A DNA stretch of 64,000 bases, from NCBI GenBank assembly GCA_037501455.1, contig CM074858.1:89750501-89814500 (forward strand), given 5' to 3'. The number at the start of each line of letters is the position of its first letter. The stretch's first letter is position 1. Source of the DNA: Lantana camara. Lineage: Eukaryota; Streptophyta; Magnoliopsida; Lamiales; Verbenaceae. Positions 22,312 to 34,432 of this stretch are shown piece after piece. Under the pieces are notes generated by a model. It was not told where the DNA came from. It was given only the letters and a program-made list of their open reading frames with translations, and made no database searches. Position numbers and translations under genes: made by a program.

Positions 22312-22886
22312 TGATTACAAATAATCATAAGGCTCATCTATATTGAAATGAGAAACATCTTTGACGTTTTGTTATAATAATAAAGTCCAAAGATATTATT
22401 ATTCAAGTAAGTGAACTGATCATAACTTGACTTGGCATAATTTTTCAGATTTATGATTGTAATTATGAAAATCAAACATTCGTCTTATAATAAATATTGA
22501 ATATTCAACTAAATTATGTTTTAATTTAGCTGGTAACAACTTAAAAGGTTAAAAGTAGAAGTTAAATTTTACAAATTAGAATAATAAAGATTAAACATGA
22601 TTGGGAAAAAAAAGGAATAGAAAATATACTTCTTAGAAGCATGCTAGCCTATGTTTTATAAACTATAGGTTCTATATATACTTGTTAAGATTTGGTGGTG
22701 ATGAACAGGTAATGTTCAACAACCGGAAGGAAAGGGCTAAACGGTCTGGTCATTAGCAACAAAGACACTACTACAATCTATACCGGAATTTCCTCAGGTA
22801 AATATTTATATCCATCCATTTATATATATTGGCGTATACCAGTACGATACACTATATTAATATACAACATAATTTATAATATTAAG
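22312..22886. repeat. Right arm of the inverted duplication, inner part
   Basis: Reverse complement of about 19420-19985, covering part of intron 1, exon 2 and the start of intron 2 of the hydrolase gene. It is interrupted at 22887 by solo LTR B, whose TSD TTAAG is at 22882-22886 and 26017-26021. Confidence 0.88.
22709..22797 (+). pseudogene. Pseudo-exon 2 of the hydrolase, inverted copy
   Basis: The acceptor (ACAG before 22709) and donor (CAG/GTAAAT after 22797) are both preserved, and it begins VMFNNRKERA like the real exon. About 12 bases coding ELLE are replaced or lost after GCT, shifting the frame to a TAG. A few extra bases (ACAATC) follow later in the exon. It cannot encode the hydrolase, and no exon 1 exists on this side. 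Confidence 0.85.
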
Positions 22887-25800
22887 TGTAGCACCCGAGC
22901 ACGAGGTATCATATCCCCCGCACCGAGACCCGACCCGAATATGAAATGGACGATCCATACTCGAGCTAAATCACGACGAACGGGGACCAAACACACACTC
23001 TATGCTAGGCGGGACTAACCCTTAAACCATAAAATCCGAGTAAAACAATAAAGCGGAAGCATAATTGTCATATAACATTTACAACGAGCATCAAGCTCCA
23101 AAAATAGATCATATACAATATTCACATGCCATCACGGCCCAAAATAGATACGCTCCAAGTCATAAGTCATATACAATAATCAAAAGTATGAGGATGCAAG
23201 TGTAAGACCCAAAATCTAAGAGTTAGAGACAAATGCGAGACACACCGACTCGAATTCCTGCCTAGCTCCCTTACACCTGCACAAAACAACTGAAAACAAT
23301 CCCGGTTCAGTCCAAAAGGGACTGGTGGGTATAAAAATAAGGCATAAGTATAATATAAGACGGTATTTAAACATTCACATGCAAGTTATAATCCCAAATG
23401 AGGTTTTCAAAGCATTTTCCCAAGCGGGTGAGATAAAGAAATCATCAAAGGGGATTATAACAATCAATTTTCAATTAGGTATTTCGTGGCCCGGCGAGTG
23501 GGCGTGCATTATCTCCAACCAACACCTTGTGTATTTCATTAGACATTCATTCATTCAATCTTTTCATGCATAACGATTCTTTGTGCACATTCATGATCAT
23601 TTACACCTTTTCCCTCCGGGCGGTGGACGGGATTGCAAGGCCCTGTCACCTCAATCATTGTGGCTAGTAGGGTACATGAATCCCAAAATGCCCGGTTCCC
23701 ATTCCCCACTAACCTCCTAGCGAGGGCCGGTATCACCGTAATTTGGTGGAACTAGCGCATGGGATCCCCGTCAGCCCTTGCTTCCCCGGTTAGCCACGTG
23801 TACTAAGTCCCAGGGCCCCCATTAGTGCAATCAATCATTCATTCTCGCCAAAACATTCGGTAGGGTTCATAAAAGAAAGGCTTTACGTTGAAATCTTTGA
23901 CTCTTGAAAACAACTCTATATACATAATGTAATTTTGGCCGAAATCTTTACACATTGGGAGTATATAGGGTCGTTTAACTAAATAGTAGAGAAAACCCAC
24001 TTTCGAAGACAAAAAGAAAAGGCAAGAGCTTCACTGCTCGTCCTCGCCTCCAACTGGACCCGGATCTGTGCAAACAAGGTGAAGTGAGACTCGAATGACC
24101 ATATAAGACGTACGGCTAAGTCATGAATATGATATGAATGCATAAGAGATGATATCATGTCATGGAAATGTTCTTGTGCACAATTAATAGCTTAAAGCAT
24201 GTGAACGATCATTCCATTCATTTCAAGAAACGTTTAAATCCAATCAAGTTCATAACTTCCATATAGTATATCAATTTAATCCAAGAAATTCAAATAACAA
24301 TCATAACACGTAAAATAACACGTATACATATCATATAAGTCATAAGATAAGGAATATATAAGCAATTAGGGTTCAAGTTGAGAGTTAAAGTTCATGCATG
24401 CGCATATTGGAGCAATGAAGACATGTTGAAGCATAACTCGTCAAATATTCCATGAAAAATTATAAATTTTCATAACACACAAGATAACACATTATATGAC
24501 ATGTTAATAAAGTGTATGAACCAAAAATGAGCCAAGGAAGCCATGCATTTAACGTTTGAAAATCGAAATTTCATGCAACAAATTAAGGGGTCGCGGCCGC
24601 GACCCATTTCCTTCATGAAATGGTAGCGGCCGCTACCTAAAAAAATTCGAATTTTTCAACAACTCGAAACTTGGCCAAAATGGGGTAGTGGGCGCTACCA
24701 GAAATGAACTAAATCTGGTTGCGGGCGCTACCTGTGAGAGCAAAGTAAAAAGCACACTCACATGTCGCAGCCGCTACCGTTTTTGCACTAAAATAGGTCG
24801 CGGCCGTGACCGCCCAATACCAGCTGAAAAAATACAATGAAAACAGAGCAACAACCATGCTAAACCTTAGCCAACATCCCCATCTTTGATATGATAATAA
24901 ATATGCAATAAAACAACTCCAAAACAACACTTAAACATGCTCCCAAAGTGATCAAACGTGAGGAGGAGAAATAGATGATCTTTTCTTCCATTTTCTTCCA
25001 AAACTCATTAACGGCATCTCACCAATCCTTCAACTACCACAAAATTCATGATCATTAATGACAATAGGAAGCTAAGACAATCATTTTCATGCTTTAAATC
25101 AACCAAAACTTCCAAGGAATGCGTGAAATCAACAATATGGCCTATAACCTACTATTCATCATCATCTTCATATCTCCATGAAAGCATGCTTAAAAAATGG
25201 AGATACCTGGTTCAAAATGACCCCTATTGAATGTATATCATCACCCTAAACTCACCTTGTGGATTGGATGGAGGTTGGAAGAGATTTGAGCTTTGAATCT
25301 CCAAAGGTGACAAGGTGACGAGAAGGACTGGAGACCAGGGGGTTTTTGCTGAATTTTCTCTAAGTATGAGGGTTGGTTCGGTTAGGGCTGAGTATGGGGT
25401 GTTAAAGGGTTGAGTTCCAAGGGATCTAACCATAGTTAATTTGGTCAAGGTTTAAAGAAGTTATGGCCATTTTGGTAAAAGGTGGCCGTTTAGGCGTCCG
25501 TTTTGGTTTTCGGTTGAATTTCGGAGGTTCAAATAATTTTGGAAAAATATAAGGCTAAGTTCATTAAACCCGAATTTTCGATGCGAGTTCAATGAAGTTG
25601 ACGAAACTCGATTCCGAGTTCCCGAGCTCAAGATATCACATACGGAACCAAAGGTGCGCTAAGTGCTCATTAGCCCCCGGTTTGGTTCCAATCATACCAA
25701 ATAAATTTAAAACGCAACCAAACTAATCCGAAAATGTAAAACGAGCATATATACATGTTCATAACACACATATCTCCGACATATAAAATTTCCACAAAGT

Positions 25801-26016
25801 TTCGATTTCATTTCACATAAAAACGGCAAACAAACAAGTCATACAAGCGCAAATAGTTCAAGAATTCATATAAATTCAATTCAAAATAATTCAAATCATC
25901 AAGAATTTCAATTAATAATAAACTAAATCATATAATCACGTAATTATAATAATGTAAACGCGCAATTAAAGAGCACACAAGTTATACCTGAATAACCGAA
26001 ATAGCGGGGCGTCACA
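22887..26016 (-). mobile_element. Solo LTR, family B (gypsy-type), minus strand
   Basis: On the minus strand it begins TGTGACGCCCCGCTATTTCGG (at 26016) and ends GGGTGCTACA (at 22887), 3130 bp, with a perfect TSD TTAAG. It is related to LTR A in its termini and in several internal blocks but clearly diverged. On the minus strand a donor AAG/GTGAGT lies at 25255 and an acceptor TTGTTTTCAGTTGTTTTGTGCAG ends at 23277. Six GC-rich palindromes lie between, at 24588-24811. No internal region survives. Confidence 0.9.
24588..24811. repeat. Cassette of six GC-rich palindromes in LTR B
   Basis: GGGTCGCGGCCGCGACCC (24588-24605, perfect), GGTAGCGGCCGCTACC (24622-24637, perfect), and GGTAG-TGGGCG-CTACC (24684-24699). 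The other three are imperfect: 24717-24732, about 24774-24788, and GGTCGCGGCCGTGACC (24796-24811). All follow GGT-N10-ACC geometry. The surrounding DNA is AT-rich. The position within the LTR, about 1.2-1.4 kb from its start, matches the cassettes of LTRs A and C. Confidence 0.9.
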
Positions 26017-27298
26017 TTAAGTATAAATCTTATAAGTCAAAATAATTTTAAAATAATAAAATAAATTATGTAAAATAAAACATAATTTATACCATACCTA
26101 TTTTTTATAAATAATAAATAAATTATTGCTAAAACAAATTTTATTACTTTAATATATTTAATTGTAAATTGTATATTAAATTAAATATTTCCTTAATTTT
26201 TTTTTTACTTATAAAGACTTTATAAAAGAAAGTTAGGTTTAGAAAAATTATATAATTACCATCAAATCTAAATAATAATATGTATATCGTACAGTTTTCA
26301 CTACACTGCAACTTATAAATATATTAGGATATTAAATAAATAAAACTCATGTTAATATCATATTTTAATTAAATAGGTTAAACATAAGTGGAAAAGAAAA
26401 ATTAAATAATTTATATAGATGTTAATTAATAAAACTCTCTTTTTAAATTTAAACTACCCATAAATAACATCTACAACAATAATTAATAAAAAAAACTGCA
26501 ATTATATCCGAAATAGTATATCAATATGAATAGAATTAAGAAAAAAATCTTTAAATAAATGTTATCAATTAATAAACGGATAAATTACTTTTTAATAAAA
26601 TTGTTATAAAAAAAAATAAAACAAAAAATCTACATTATAAAGGAAAAAAATATTCCTAAAATAGTACAAACTTAAAGAAATGGAAACTAAAATAAATGTT
26701 ATTGGAAAATGACATTAAGAGTTAAAAATACTTAAAATATGATGATTCAAATGAAAATAAAATGAATAATTTACGTTAATTATATTAAAAAAGTATTAGT
26801 ATTAAAAAAAAATACAAAAATATATGAAAATAAAATATTAAAGAAAAAAAAAGATTAAATCTATCAGATAAACAAACTAAAACAGAAATTACTTTCAAAA
26901 TAAGTACTAAATTTAAGAACTGAATTAAAATTTATTCAGATCGAATTAAGCAACCAAAAAGACAATGAATCAAGATTCAATGAATATTTAAAAAAGTAAA
27001 ATCAACAAAAATTAGATTAAATAAAATGAAATCGACCCCAAAAAAAATTTATTTGAATCTCGTAATTTAATAATAAAATTCAAGTATGATATTATCATAA
27101 TTGTACTACAAAATTTTGAAAAAAAGAAAAACCTAATTTGCTTAAGAGGTTGCATAAGTAGCGAAACTTAATGATAATGACTCAACATGGATGGAGTGCA
27201 ACTGTGCTGACATATATCCATGAAAATAAAATCGTCACGTATATTGTCACATATTCTTAGAGTGGAGTTATAGTTATTTCAGATTTTGTTTAAGTCAT
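26017..27298. repeat. Right arm of the inverted duplication, outer part
   Basis: Continuation beyond the LTR B insertion, matching the reverse complement of about 18167-19420 (intron 2). Homology ends at about 27298, where a different block begins. The part of the gene corresponding to 16419-18166, with exons 3 and 4, is missing on this side. Confidence 0.85.
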
Positions 27299-27930
27299 AG
27301 ACGATCTAGTACCAATTTTGCAACCGAAATTTCGGTTGCAAAAATAATTTATTTTATAATTTTTTATTTTTAAATAATTTCTCAATTGCCAATAGTCTTA
27401 AGATTTACAACCAAACTTTCGGTCACATCATCTAAAATATAATATTCAGAACAATAGAGCTTTTTTTTTTTTTCCCCCAGAAAATCCAATTATAATCATA
27501 TATTACCAATGAAAGTCATCACATCAAACCAACATTCTAATCAAAATATTCCATAAGATAATCATAATCATACCACCATAAACATCATGAATTTGTCCAA
27601 TAACAACATAATTCTCCAATAATCTAAAGAAAAAGTTTTCTAACTCCATGTTCAAACAATACAACTTACAAGTTTTCAACGTTATTACCAAACTTCTTCT
27701 ATTGGTTCTTCTTTCACGTTAGAGTTGATGTTGTCAAGCGCATCATCAAACTTCAATTGTACCTCTGACTTTAGAGCTGAGGTAATCTAACTGCTTTCTC
27801 GGCGATGTCCAAAGTTTAGCCAACACACAAGCACAAAATTGAGATTAAAGTCATACCTATCATCCATAGGTACACAAGAATTAGATATTACTATATGTAT
27901 TGATTCATACTTCAAAAGATTCATGAACCA

Positions 27931-30173
27931 ATTGTCTCATGTTTCCTTCACCTACAATATGCCAAATGAAATCGAGATCAAAGGAAGATCATAAGTAACA
28001 TACATACGGATAATATATAAATCATTCTATACATGAAACATACACATTACAAAAGGATGATTCATAGAGAACTAATCTGACCACTTTTCCACATAATAAC
28101 CAGGACCTTCTCTTCAGGGCATTGCCCTCTCCAAACCACTAGGAAGTTCCAGTAGCATAAGTGAATCGTAAAAAGACATCTTTATCTACCTTTTGTCTAG
28201 TGACTTCCTAGAGTGGGCCAAGAGCAGGATGAAGGAGGATAAGATATGGGGGTCCACAATTAACATACACTTCATTACTTTCAACCTGAAAAATACGGTA
28301 GACACCTCGCATAAGGTAAATCTTTACTTATAAGGGAAAAGGTAAAACTCTTACCATTATTCTCAGGCAGGCAATTTAATGAAACAAAGTATTAGGAAAA
28401 CCACAAAACAATTGAGATATAATGCCAAAATCAGATAATACCTTTGGAATTGTTATTCCGCAATGAGAAAGTAAATCATAAGCATTCCGCATGATATCCA
28501 ACAAAGAACCATCTGGAGTCTGTAGTGAGAAGTTAAATACAGGCCTAAGTAAGCATATTCTAAAGAGATATACTAACCAATATACTCAACAAACTTGACC
28601 TCAGTGTCCAATTTCTTTCTTTAGGGGCAGCAAATATATATAAATAATCATGTTTTAGTTTGAGAAAGTACGAATTTGTATATCTAGAAAAAAAGATGTT
28701 ATAAAGACATAAACTCGGAAAACTAAGAACATCCAAGGTTTCTTAGTACTATAAATTTATCTGTATTAATATAAGAAACAGTGATCAAGTTTCATGATAA
28801 AAGGAAAGTCTTTTGGGAAAAATATGTGTCATGATGCAAAGGTATCAAATTGTTTATCCATTATGACCTGGTGCAGGTTCTTATCAGCATGTCTCCTTCT
28901 CTTCTTAGCAGAAGATGTAACCTTTCTTCTTTCATTATACACAATAAAGGTATCTAGCCCATCTGCAGAAGGTTTAACCAGAAATCACATGCTAGCACCC
29001 AAATTCAAGTATGTAAAAGAATTTGAAAAGCTTAAAACACATTCCCATACCTTTTACACCTTCATAACATCGAGAAGGATATGTATTGCTGAAACTGTCA
29101 GCTATATTTTGCATTGTACATTCCAATCTGCCTCCAGGAACACTATCACAATTCACATGTCAAAAAATGGAGACATTTATAGAACTATCGTAAAAAATAT
29201 CAAAAAAATTAGTAAAGCCAATAAGTTGTATACGTACAGAGCTGTGCTCATTCTCCAGAACTATTGCCAGTTCTAGTGTAAAGATAATGCTAGCTGCTTA
29301 TCATTTTCTTCTTATTACAGTGATATACATCTAAATACACTAAAAGATTAATAACTAATGAATAGCTAGTGTCACTTGATTTCACTTTTAAGCATGTAAG
29401 GTTTATGAATATCCTCTGACAGTTTGTACACCCAAAGAAACATAGCAACAACTGCTTAAGACAAAGAAAACAAGATTAATTTACTTGATTGTCGAATCAA
29501 CATACATGACAAGAAGTGATTTTACTTTTTGTCATCTAGTTTACATTTCCAGGAAAATGCCAGATTAAAATTGTCATTTATGCTACTTTCATAAAAAGTG
29601 TTATTAACAAACATGACAAGTGTTGAAGGATATTATAAACAGAATTTCTGTCCAAGGGAAGATATAAAACATTGTCTTTTAAGAAACTTTAATTCCTCCT
29701 TGCTTCTTATCAAAAAAAAAAAAAAAAAAAGAAACTTTTAAGTCCAAGAAGAGTAAAAACTAAAGCCTATCCCTGGAATAGATGGATTTATGATTCCCTT
29801 CAACACAAAGGTCTGCGTTTTCATTTGAAGAAAATAGCAAGATATGCCAATTTTTTCACTGAATTTTCGAAGTTAAGAGCTTAGACAACCAAACTAGTGG
29901 CTACATATTGGAAACCCAAGGGCTAGAGACACTTTTAGGCAAATAAGTTCATCAGACAATTTTGTATATATGCTTTACTAATAAAACCCACAACCTATTT
30001 CTGTAAACAACAAAATATAAATGGGAATAGTATATAAAGGCAACAATTTGCAAAAAGATATGAACAGGTAGTGCTAATTTAAACAGAGAATTCCAACTAA
30101 CAGGTTTGTACCTTTGTTTCATTCCAAACTGATCTGTATATGTGATTGTCTCATGTTTCCTTCACCTACAAGA
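27931..30173. repeat. 27-bp direct repeat pair
   Basis: ATTGTCTCATGTTTCCTTCACCTACAA occurs at about 27931-27957 and again, with its last base changed, at about 30147-30173. On the minus strand each copy follows a TTGTAG or CTTGTAG acceptor-like sequence, so the pair may mark a duplicated exon start. The flanking sequences differ. Confidence 0.6.
28190..29142 (-). pseudogene. UDP-glucose pyrophosphorylase 3-like gene fragment
   Basis: Four consecutive exons with intact splice sites and compatible phases can be read on the minus strand: 29142-29051, 28962-28868, 28519-28442 and 28285-28190. Peptides include VPGGRLECTMQNIADSF, DTFIVYNERRKVTSSAKKRR, TPDGSLLDIMRNAYDLL and GPPYLILLHPALGPL. From family knowledge these resemble the chloroplast UDP-glucose pyrophosphorylase UGP3, which acts in sulfolipid synthesis. 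The last exon has an in-frame TAG (28210-28208) where a Trp codon would fit. Flanking exons are missing, so this is a captured or relic fragment. The assignment is from memory of the family. Confidence 0.62.
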
Positions 30174-30648
30174 GAAACAAACAACTTTGATAAAAAAATA
30201 TAAGCATGGCACCCATCAGATAAACAAAAGGATTCCCATCATATCTAGTTAGGATCATTCCACTTACCTACCACCCTTCGCCCTTCTTGTTGCCATAACA
30301 GAGATATAGTTCTTTATGAAAGGTTTTAACAATCCTGTTTGTTAACAAATATTTGAGAAGTAGAATCTCTGCCACATATGACCTAAAAGCTAAATAAAAA
30401 AATAGAAAAAATGAATGAACTTATCGATTATACTAGCAACAAAAAGACAAGTAAATAAACAAGGAAAAGAATCAACAATTACATAACATAAACCTGAAGG
30501 TAGTAAGTAACCAACAAAAAAATGAAAATTCAAAGTCCCAACACTCCACAAGGAAATCCATAAAAAATTGAATGCGGGGGAGATGACTCGTTTTGCATTG
30601 AAATTTCCAAAAAATTGAAAAAAAATAAATAAAAACATATCCCAAAAC

Positions 30649-30936
30649 CTTGACAGCAGAAATCGAGCTCTCTCCACAGCTATCGCAGAGAACACCATCA
30701 AAATCCAGAGCATAAAGATCCCCAATCGCTGCGTACGACACTGAGCTAGTGGCGGTATCGCCGAAAAGGAGGTGTTGCCGGTGAGGTGGCTGGCGATGAT
30801 GGCTAGTGGCGGTGGAGCAAAGATCTCGAGAGGGAGGCTGCCGCGCTGCTGTTGAAGACCGAAAGGGGAAGAAGAGGAAATGAAAGAATGAGAAGGCTGC
30901 TAGGGTTTCGGGATAAAAAGGGATCTCCTCTTCCAA
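30649..30936 (-). pseudogene. HAD-like hydrolase first-exon fragment
   Basis: An ORF on the minus strand starts at 30936 (MEEEIPFYPETLAAF) and reaches GDLYALDFDGVLCDSCGESS followed by ISAVK. It ends at a good donor AAG/GTTTTG at 30649. DFDGVL has the DxD nucleophile motif of the HAD superfamily, and the surrounding residues fit a conserved plant HAD-like protein. The N-terminal Ser/His/Arg-rich part is not recognised. No later exons of this gene are visible downstream. The next coding traces belong to the UGP3-like fragment in the same orientation. Confidence 0.6.
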
Positions 30937-31336
30937 AATTGCAATTAAGCCCCTCGAGAGTTTAAGTCATACGATTGAGTATTCAATTTTCTAATAAGAT
31001 CGATTAAGTCCAATTAAAGATTCTAAAATTATAAAAGCACCCCCAAGATTTAAAAAATAATTTCCAATTAAGCCCAAACACTAAAATTAAAATTCAATTA
31101 AGTTCATGACTTTTCTAAAACATATGAATTTACCCACATAATTCGAATTAGAGGACAAATAGGTACAAAACACATATTTCAATTAAGTCCTTATATTTTC
31201 ATAAGATTGCAATTGAGACAATTAGACAATTAAAACATGAAATAAAGCAATTCAAGTAAGTGCCGAGTTAAATAAATAACGTTCCAATTGCAAGAAGACG
31301 ACATCATATCCTGCTTCGAAGATGCGGGGTGTTACA
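30937..31336 (-). repeat. Possible LTR fragment, minus strand
   Basis: On the minus strand the segment starts TGTAACACCCCGC at 31336, the same kind of start as the gypsy-type LTRs in this window (compare 47473). It continues through AT-rich DNA with AATTGAATTTTAATT repeats. No partner end or target duplication was found. Confidence 0.3.
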
Positions 31337-33060
31337 TTATATGTGATTACATATATTATAGTATTTTAATAGATCCTTATAGCTATTATATTATGCAATC
31401 AATTGTAAAATACATTTATAAATTATATATAATATGACACGTTACGTCAATACTCAAAATGTTGTACATAGTATATAGTATCATATCACTATATAACATC
31501 ATAATAATTTATGATGTATATTAAATCTTATAAATCATATATAATATTACTCGTTATATCAATACTGAAAATATCTTATATGTTATATGATATGATATCA
31601 CTATGTATAACATCTTAATGATTTATAATGTATATTATATCTTATGAAACATAATTTTAAACTTTAATACATAATTTATCGTAATTACAACAATATAAAT
31701 TGCAAATTATATCATTTGATATAACTTATAGTTATCTAGTGCTAATAAGTAAAATATTATTAGATTCTGTTTTATCATATGATTTATATATCTATTATAT
31801 ATGTAATTAATTATATTTGTATATTATATTATTTCATATAATAGATTATATATAGAGAGAGTTATATATTACACTATTTAATAAATTTATATGTACTTAC
31901 ATATATTATATTATTTTAATAGATCCTTATAGCTATTATATTATGTCGATCACTTGTAAGATACATGTACACACCATATATAATATCATTTGATATAACT
32001 TACAGCTACCTATAATATTAATAAGTAAGATATTATTAAATATGATTATATCATATAATTTATAATATCTTTCGTAAAAGTAATTTATATTTGTATATTA
32101 TATGATTTAATAGATTATTTTATTATATATTACACTATTTAATAAACTTATAGCTATTATATTATTTCGATCACTTGTAAAATATATTTCCGCATCTTAT
32201 ATAATATCACACATTATATCAATAGTGAAAATGTTGTACATATTATATAATATCATATCAATATATAATATCTACCATAAATGTAATATCAGTATATTAT
32301 AGTATTTAATAGACATAGTGTTATTTATTATACCATTTGATATCTTTTATAGCGATCATTTGTGGAAATTACGCTAGCATATCATATATAATATCGTGTG
32401 TTATGTCATTTCTCAAAATTAAATGTCGTATCATATATAATATCATGTGTTATGTCATTTCTCAAAAATAAATGTCATATATGACATATAATATGATATC
32501 ACTATACAAGTATAACAACTTAATGATTTATAATGTATATTATATCTTATAAAGCATAACCTTTGAATTTTATTACATAGTTTTTAGTAGTTACAACAAT
32601 ATAACGATAATTATTAATTAATATCACCATAATATAATTATGTAAGTAATTAATAATTTAATATCTATTATGCTATATCTATTGTTTGTGGAAATTACTT
32701 CGATCTGCACATCATATATAACATTATGTGTTATATCAATACTCAAAATATCTTATATGTTATATGATATCATATCATATCACTATACAAGTATAATATC
32801 TTAATGATTTATAATGTATGTTATATCTTATGAAACATAATTTTAAACTTTATTACATGATTTTTAGTAATTACAACAATATATTAACAATTATTAATTA
32901 ATACTACTATAATAATATCATATAGAAGTAATTATAATTAACTAACTTGTTTCCACTTTACAAATATATTATATATTATAGCATTTATTATCATTTTAAT
33001 TAGAAAACTTATATTATACAATGATTAAAGGATTTAAAACTTTTTAGGAGACAAGTTATT
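31337..33060. repeat. Degenerate AT-rich repeat array
   Basis: Recurring phrases show three to five overlapping, diverged copies of a roughly 400-600-bp unit. These include ATATAATATCA, TTATATCAATACT-AAAAT, CTTAATGATTTATAATGTATATTATATCTTATGAAACATAATTTTAAACTTTA near 31620 and 32815, and TAGTAATTACAACAATAT. There is no coding potential. Confidence 0.6.
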
Positions 33061-33116
33061 AGTAATTATTATGAATATATTAAATATAATAAAAGTAAAA
33101 AAAAAAAAAACTTTTG

Positions 33117-33680
33117 CAATTGATTTTGCAACGGAATAGCAACACAATTTTTTTTAAAAATTATTCTTATTTCATTTTGTAAATAATAATAATAATAAAA
33201 TTATTGCAACCGAATTTCGGTTGCAAATTTTACATAAAAATAATTAATTTAATTCAAAATTTTGCAACCGAACTTTCGGTTGCAAAAATATTTTTGAAAT
33301 TATTTTTAATTATTTTGCAAGTGAAAATTTCGGTTGCATTTCGGTTGCAATTTTTGTGCAACCAATTTTGCAACCGAATTTTCTTTGAAAATATTTTGAC
33401 TAAGTTTGACAATTTTTATTATTTTTTCAACCGAATTAGCAATCGAAAATCGGTTGCAAATAATTTGCAACCGAATTAGCAACCTAATTTTCTGTTGCAA
33501 AGGCAATAAAAAAGGTTGATCATTCAACTTTATTTTGCAACTGACATTGCAACCGAATTTCGGTTGCAAAATTTTTACAACTGATCTGGCAACCGAAATT
33601 TCGGTTGCAAAGCCAAGTAGGCAATTTTTGGTTTTTCGGTTGCAAATTTGGTTGCTTAATCAGTTAGTTTGCAACCGAAT
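33117..33680. repeat. Dense CGGTTGCAAA / TTTGCAACCG subterminal repeats
   Basis: The 10-bp unit recurs more than fifteen times in both orientations, often back to back around AAATTT (for example ACCGAAATTTCGGTTGC), separated by T- or A-rich spacers. Small ORFs on both strands (33204-33735) simply translate these repeats. Confidence 0.85.
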
Positions 33681-33689
33681 TGGTCGTTA

Positions 33690-34226
33690 CGCTGCAGAGG
33701 AATTGATGATGAAATTTTCTTATTTTTCCATTTAAATTTTAAAGAATTTTGTTTATCTACGATTTCACAACCGTGAGCATGTGGAATAGATTTTAATTGA
33801 TTTTATTGAACTTAAAATCAGTATATCTTGCTGAAAATACAAAATGAGAAAATTTCATATTTATTTTTATGTTTTTAATGCAATTTTAAAATATTTCTTA
33901 TATTTTAACTTCATTTAAATTTATTCTCCCAATTAATTTTTTTTATCACAATTTTATACCAAAATTTATAAATAGACTAAAACACCCTTAAAGGCTTTAA
34001 TAGAATTTTATTTATTTAAGTATAAAGATAATCACTTCCAAAAAAAAAAAAAAAAAAAAAAGATAATCAAATCACTTTTCTTCAAACCACGAAAAAATAA
34101 AAAGTTTAAATTATTTTTTTTAATCGTTATTAACTCGATTAAATTCCAATATTATAAAAATACTAATATATAAACTAAAGTTATATCCACAACTGTCAAG
34201 ACATATACTCACCAAATTAAAATAAA
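33690..34226. repeat. Inverted copy of the hydrolase 3' flank
   Basis: Reverse complement of 15893-16418. It starts GCTGCAGAGGAATTGATGATGAA next to the TE block and ends near ACCAAATTAAAATAAA. It carries an A-run (about 34037-34061) absent from the other copies. This arm continues 22312-27298 after the TE block. Confidence 0.85.
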
Positions 34227-34432
34227 GGGGAAAATATAAAATTGGGATACCAACTGACCCCAACTAGCAATTTCGGGATACTTTTTTTTTTTTTTTCTGG
34301 AGACAAAACAGTCTACTAACTCAAAAAATGTGTCAATTTAATGACAAATTTGCCGGAATTTGCTTAATCGTCGCTGGAAATCAGTTGACGTGTACAAGTT
34401 GATGATGTGGCATTACCACACATTGTCACGTC
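34227..34432. other. Unassigned flank before copia 2
   Basis: Contains a T-run near 34269-34281 and a GACGTG...CACGTC-type context. The last five bases ACGTC (34428-34432) are the target duplication of copia 2. Confidence 0.5.

Larger units (their letters stand above)
27299..33689. mobile_element. Probable gene-capturing DNA transposon block (CACTA-like?)
   Basis: A 6.4-kb block interrupts the inverted arm. Both ends carry TTTGCAACCG/CGGTTGCAAA units in alternating orientation: three or more at 27318-27425 and more than fifteen at 33117-33680. Dense subterminal repeats of this kind are known from CACTA-type elements. I could not confirm CACTA termini, a target duplication or a transposase. 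Inside, on the minus strand, are exon fragments of at least two host-like genes (28190-29142 and 30649-30936). The insertion replaced the segment corresponding to 16419-18166. Confidence 0.5.

Noticed and set aside
28794..29276. 160-aa plus-strand ORF
   Set aside because: It is antisense to the UGP3-like exons, which have proper splice sites on the minus strand. The plus-strand frame is a shadow.
28190..30936. A working HAD-UGP3 fusion gene
   Set aside because: Most exons of both parents are missing, one exon has an in-frame stop, and the block sits inside a repeat-bounded insertion.
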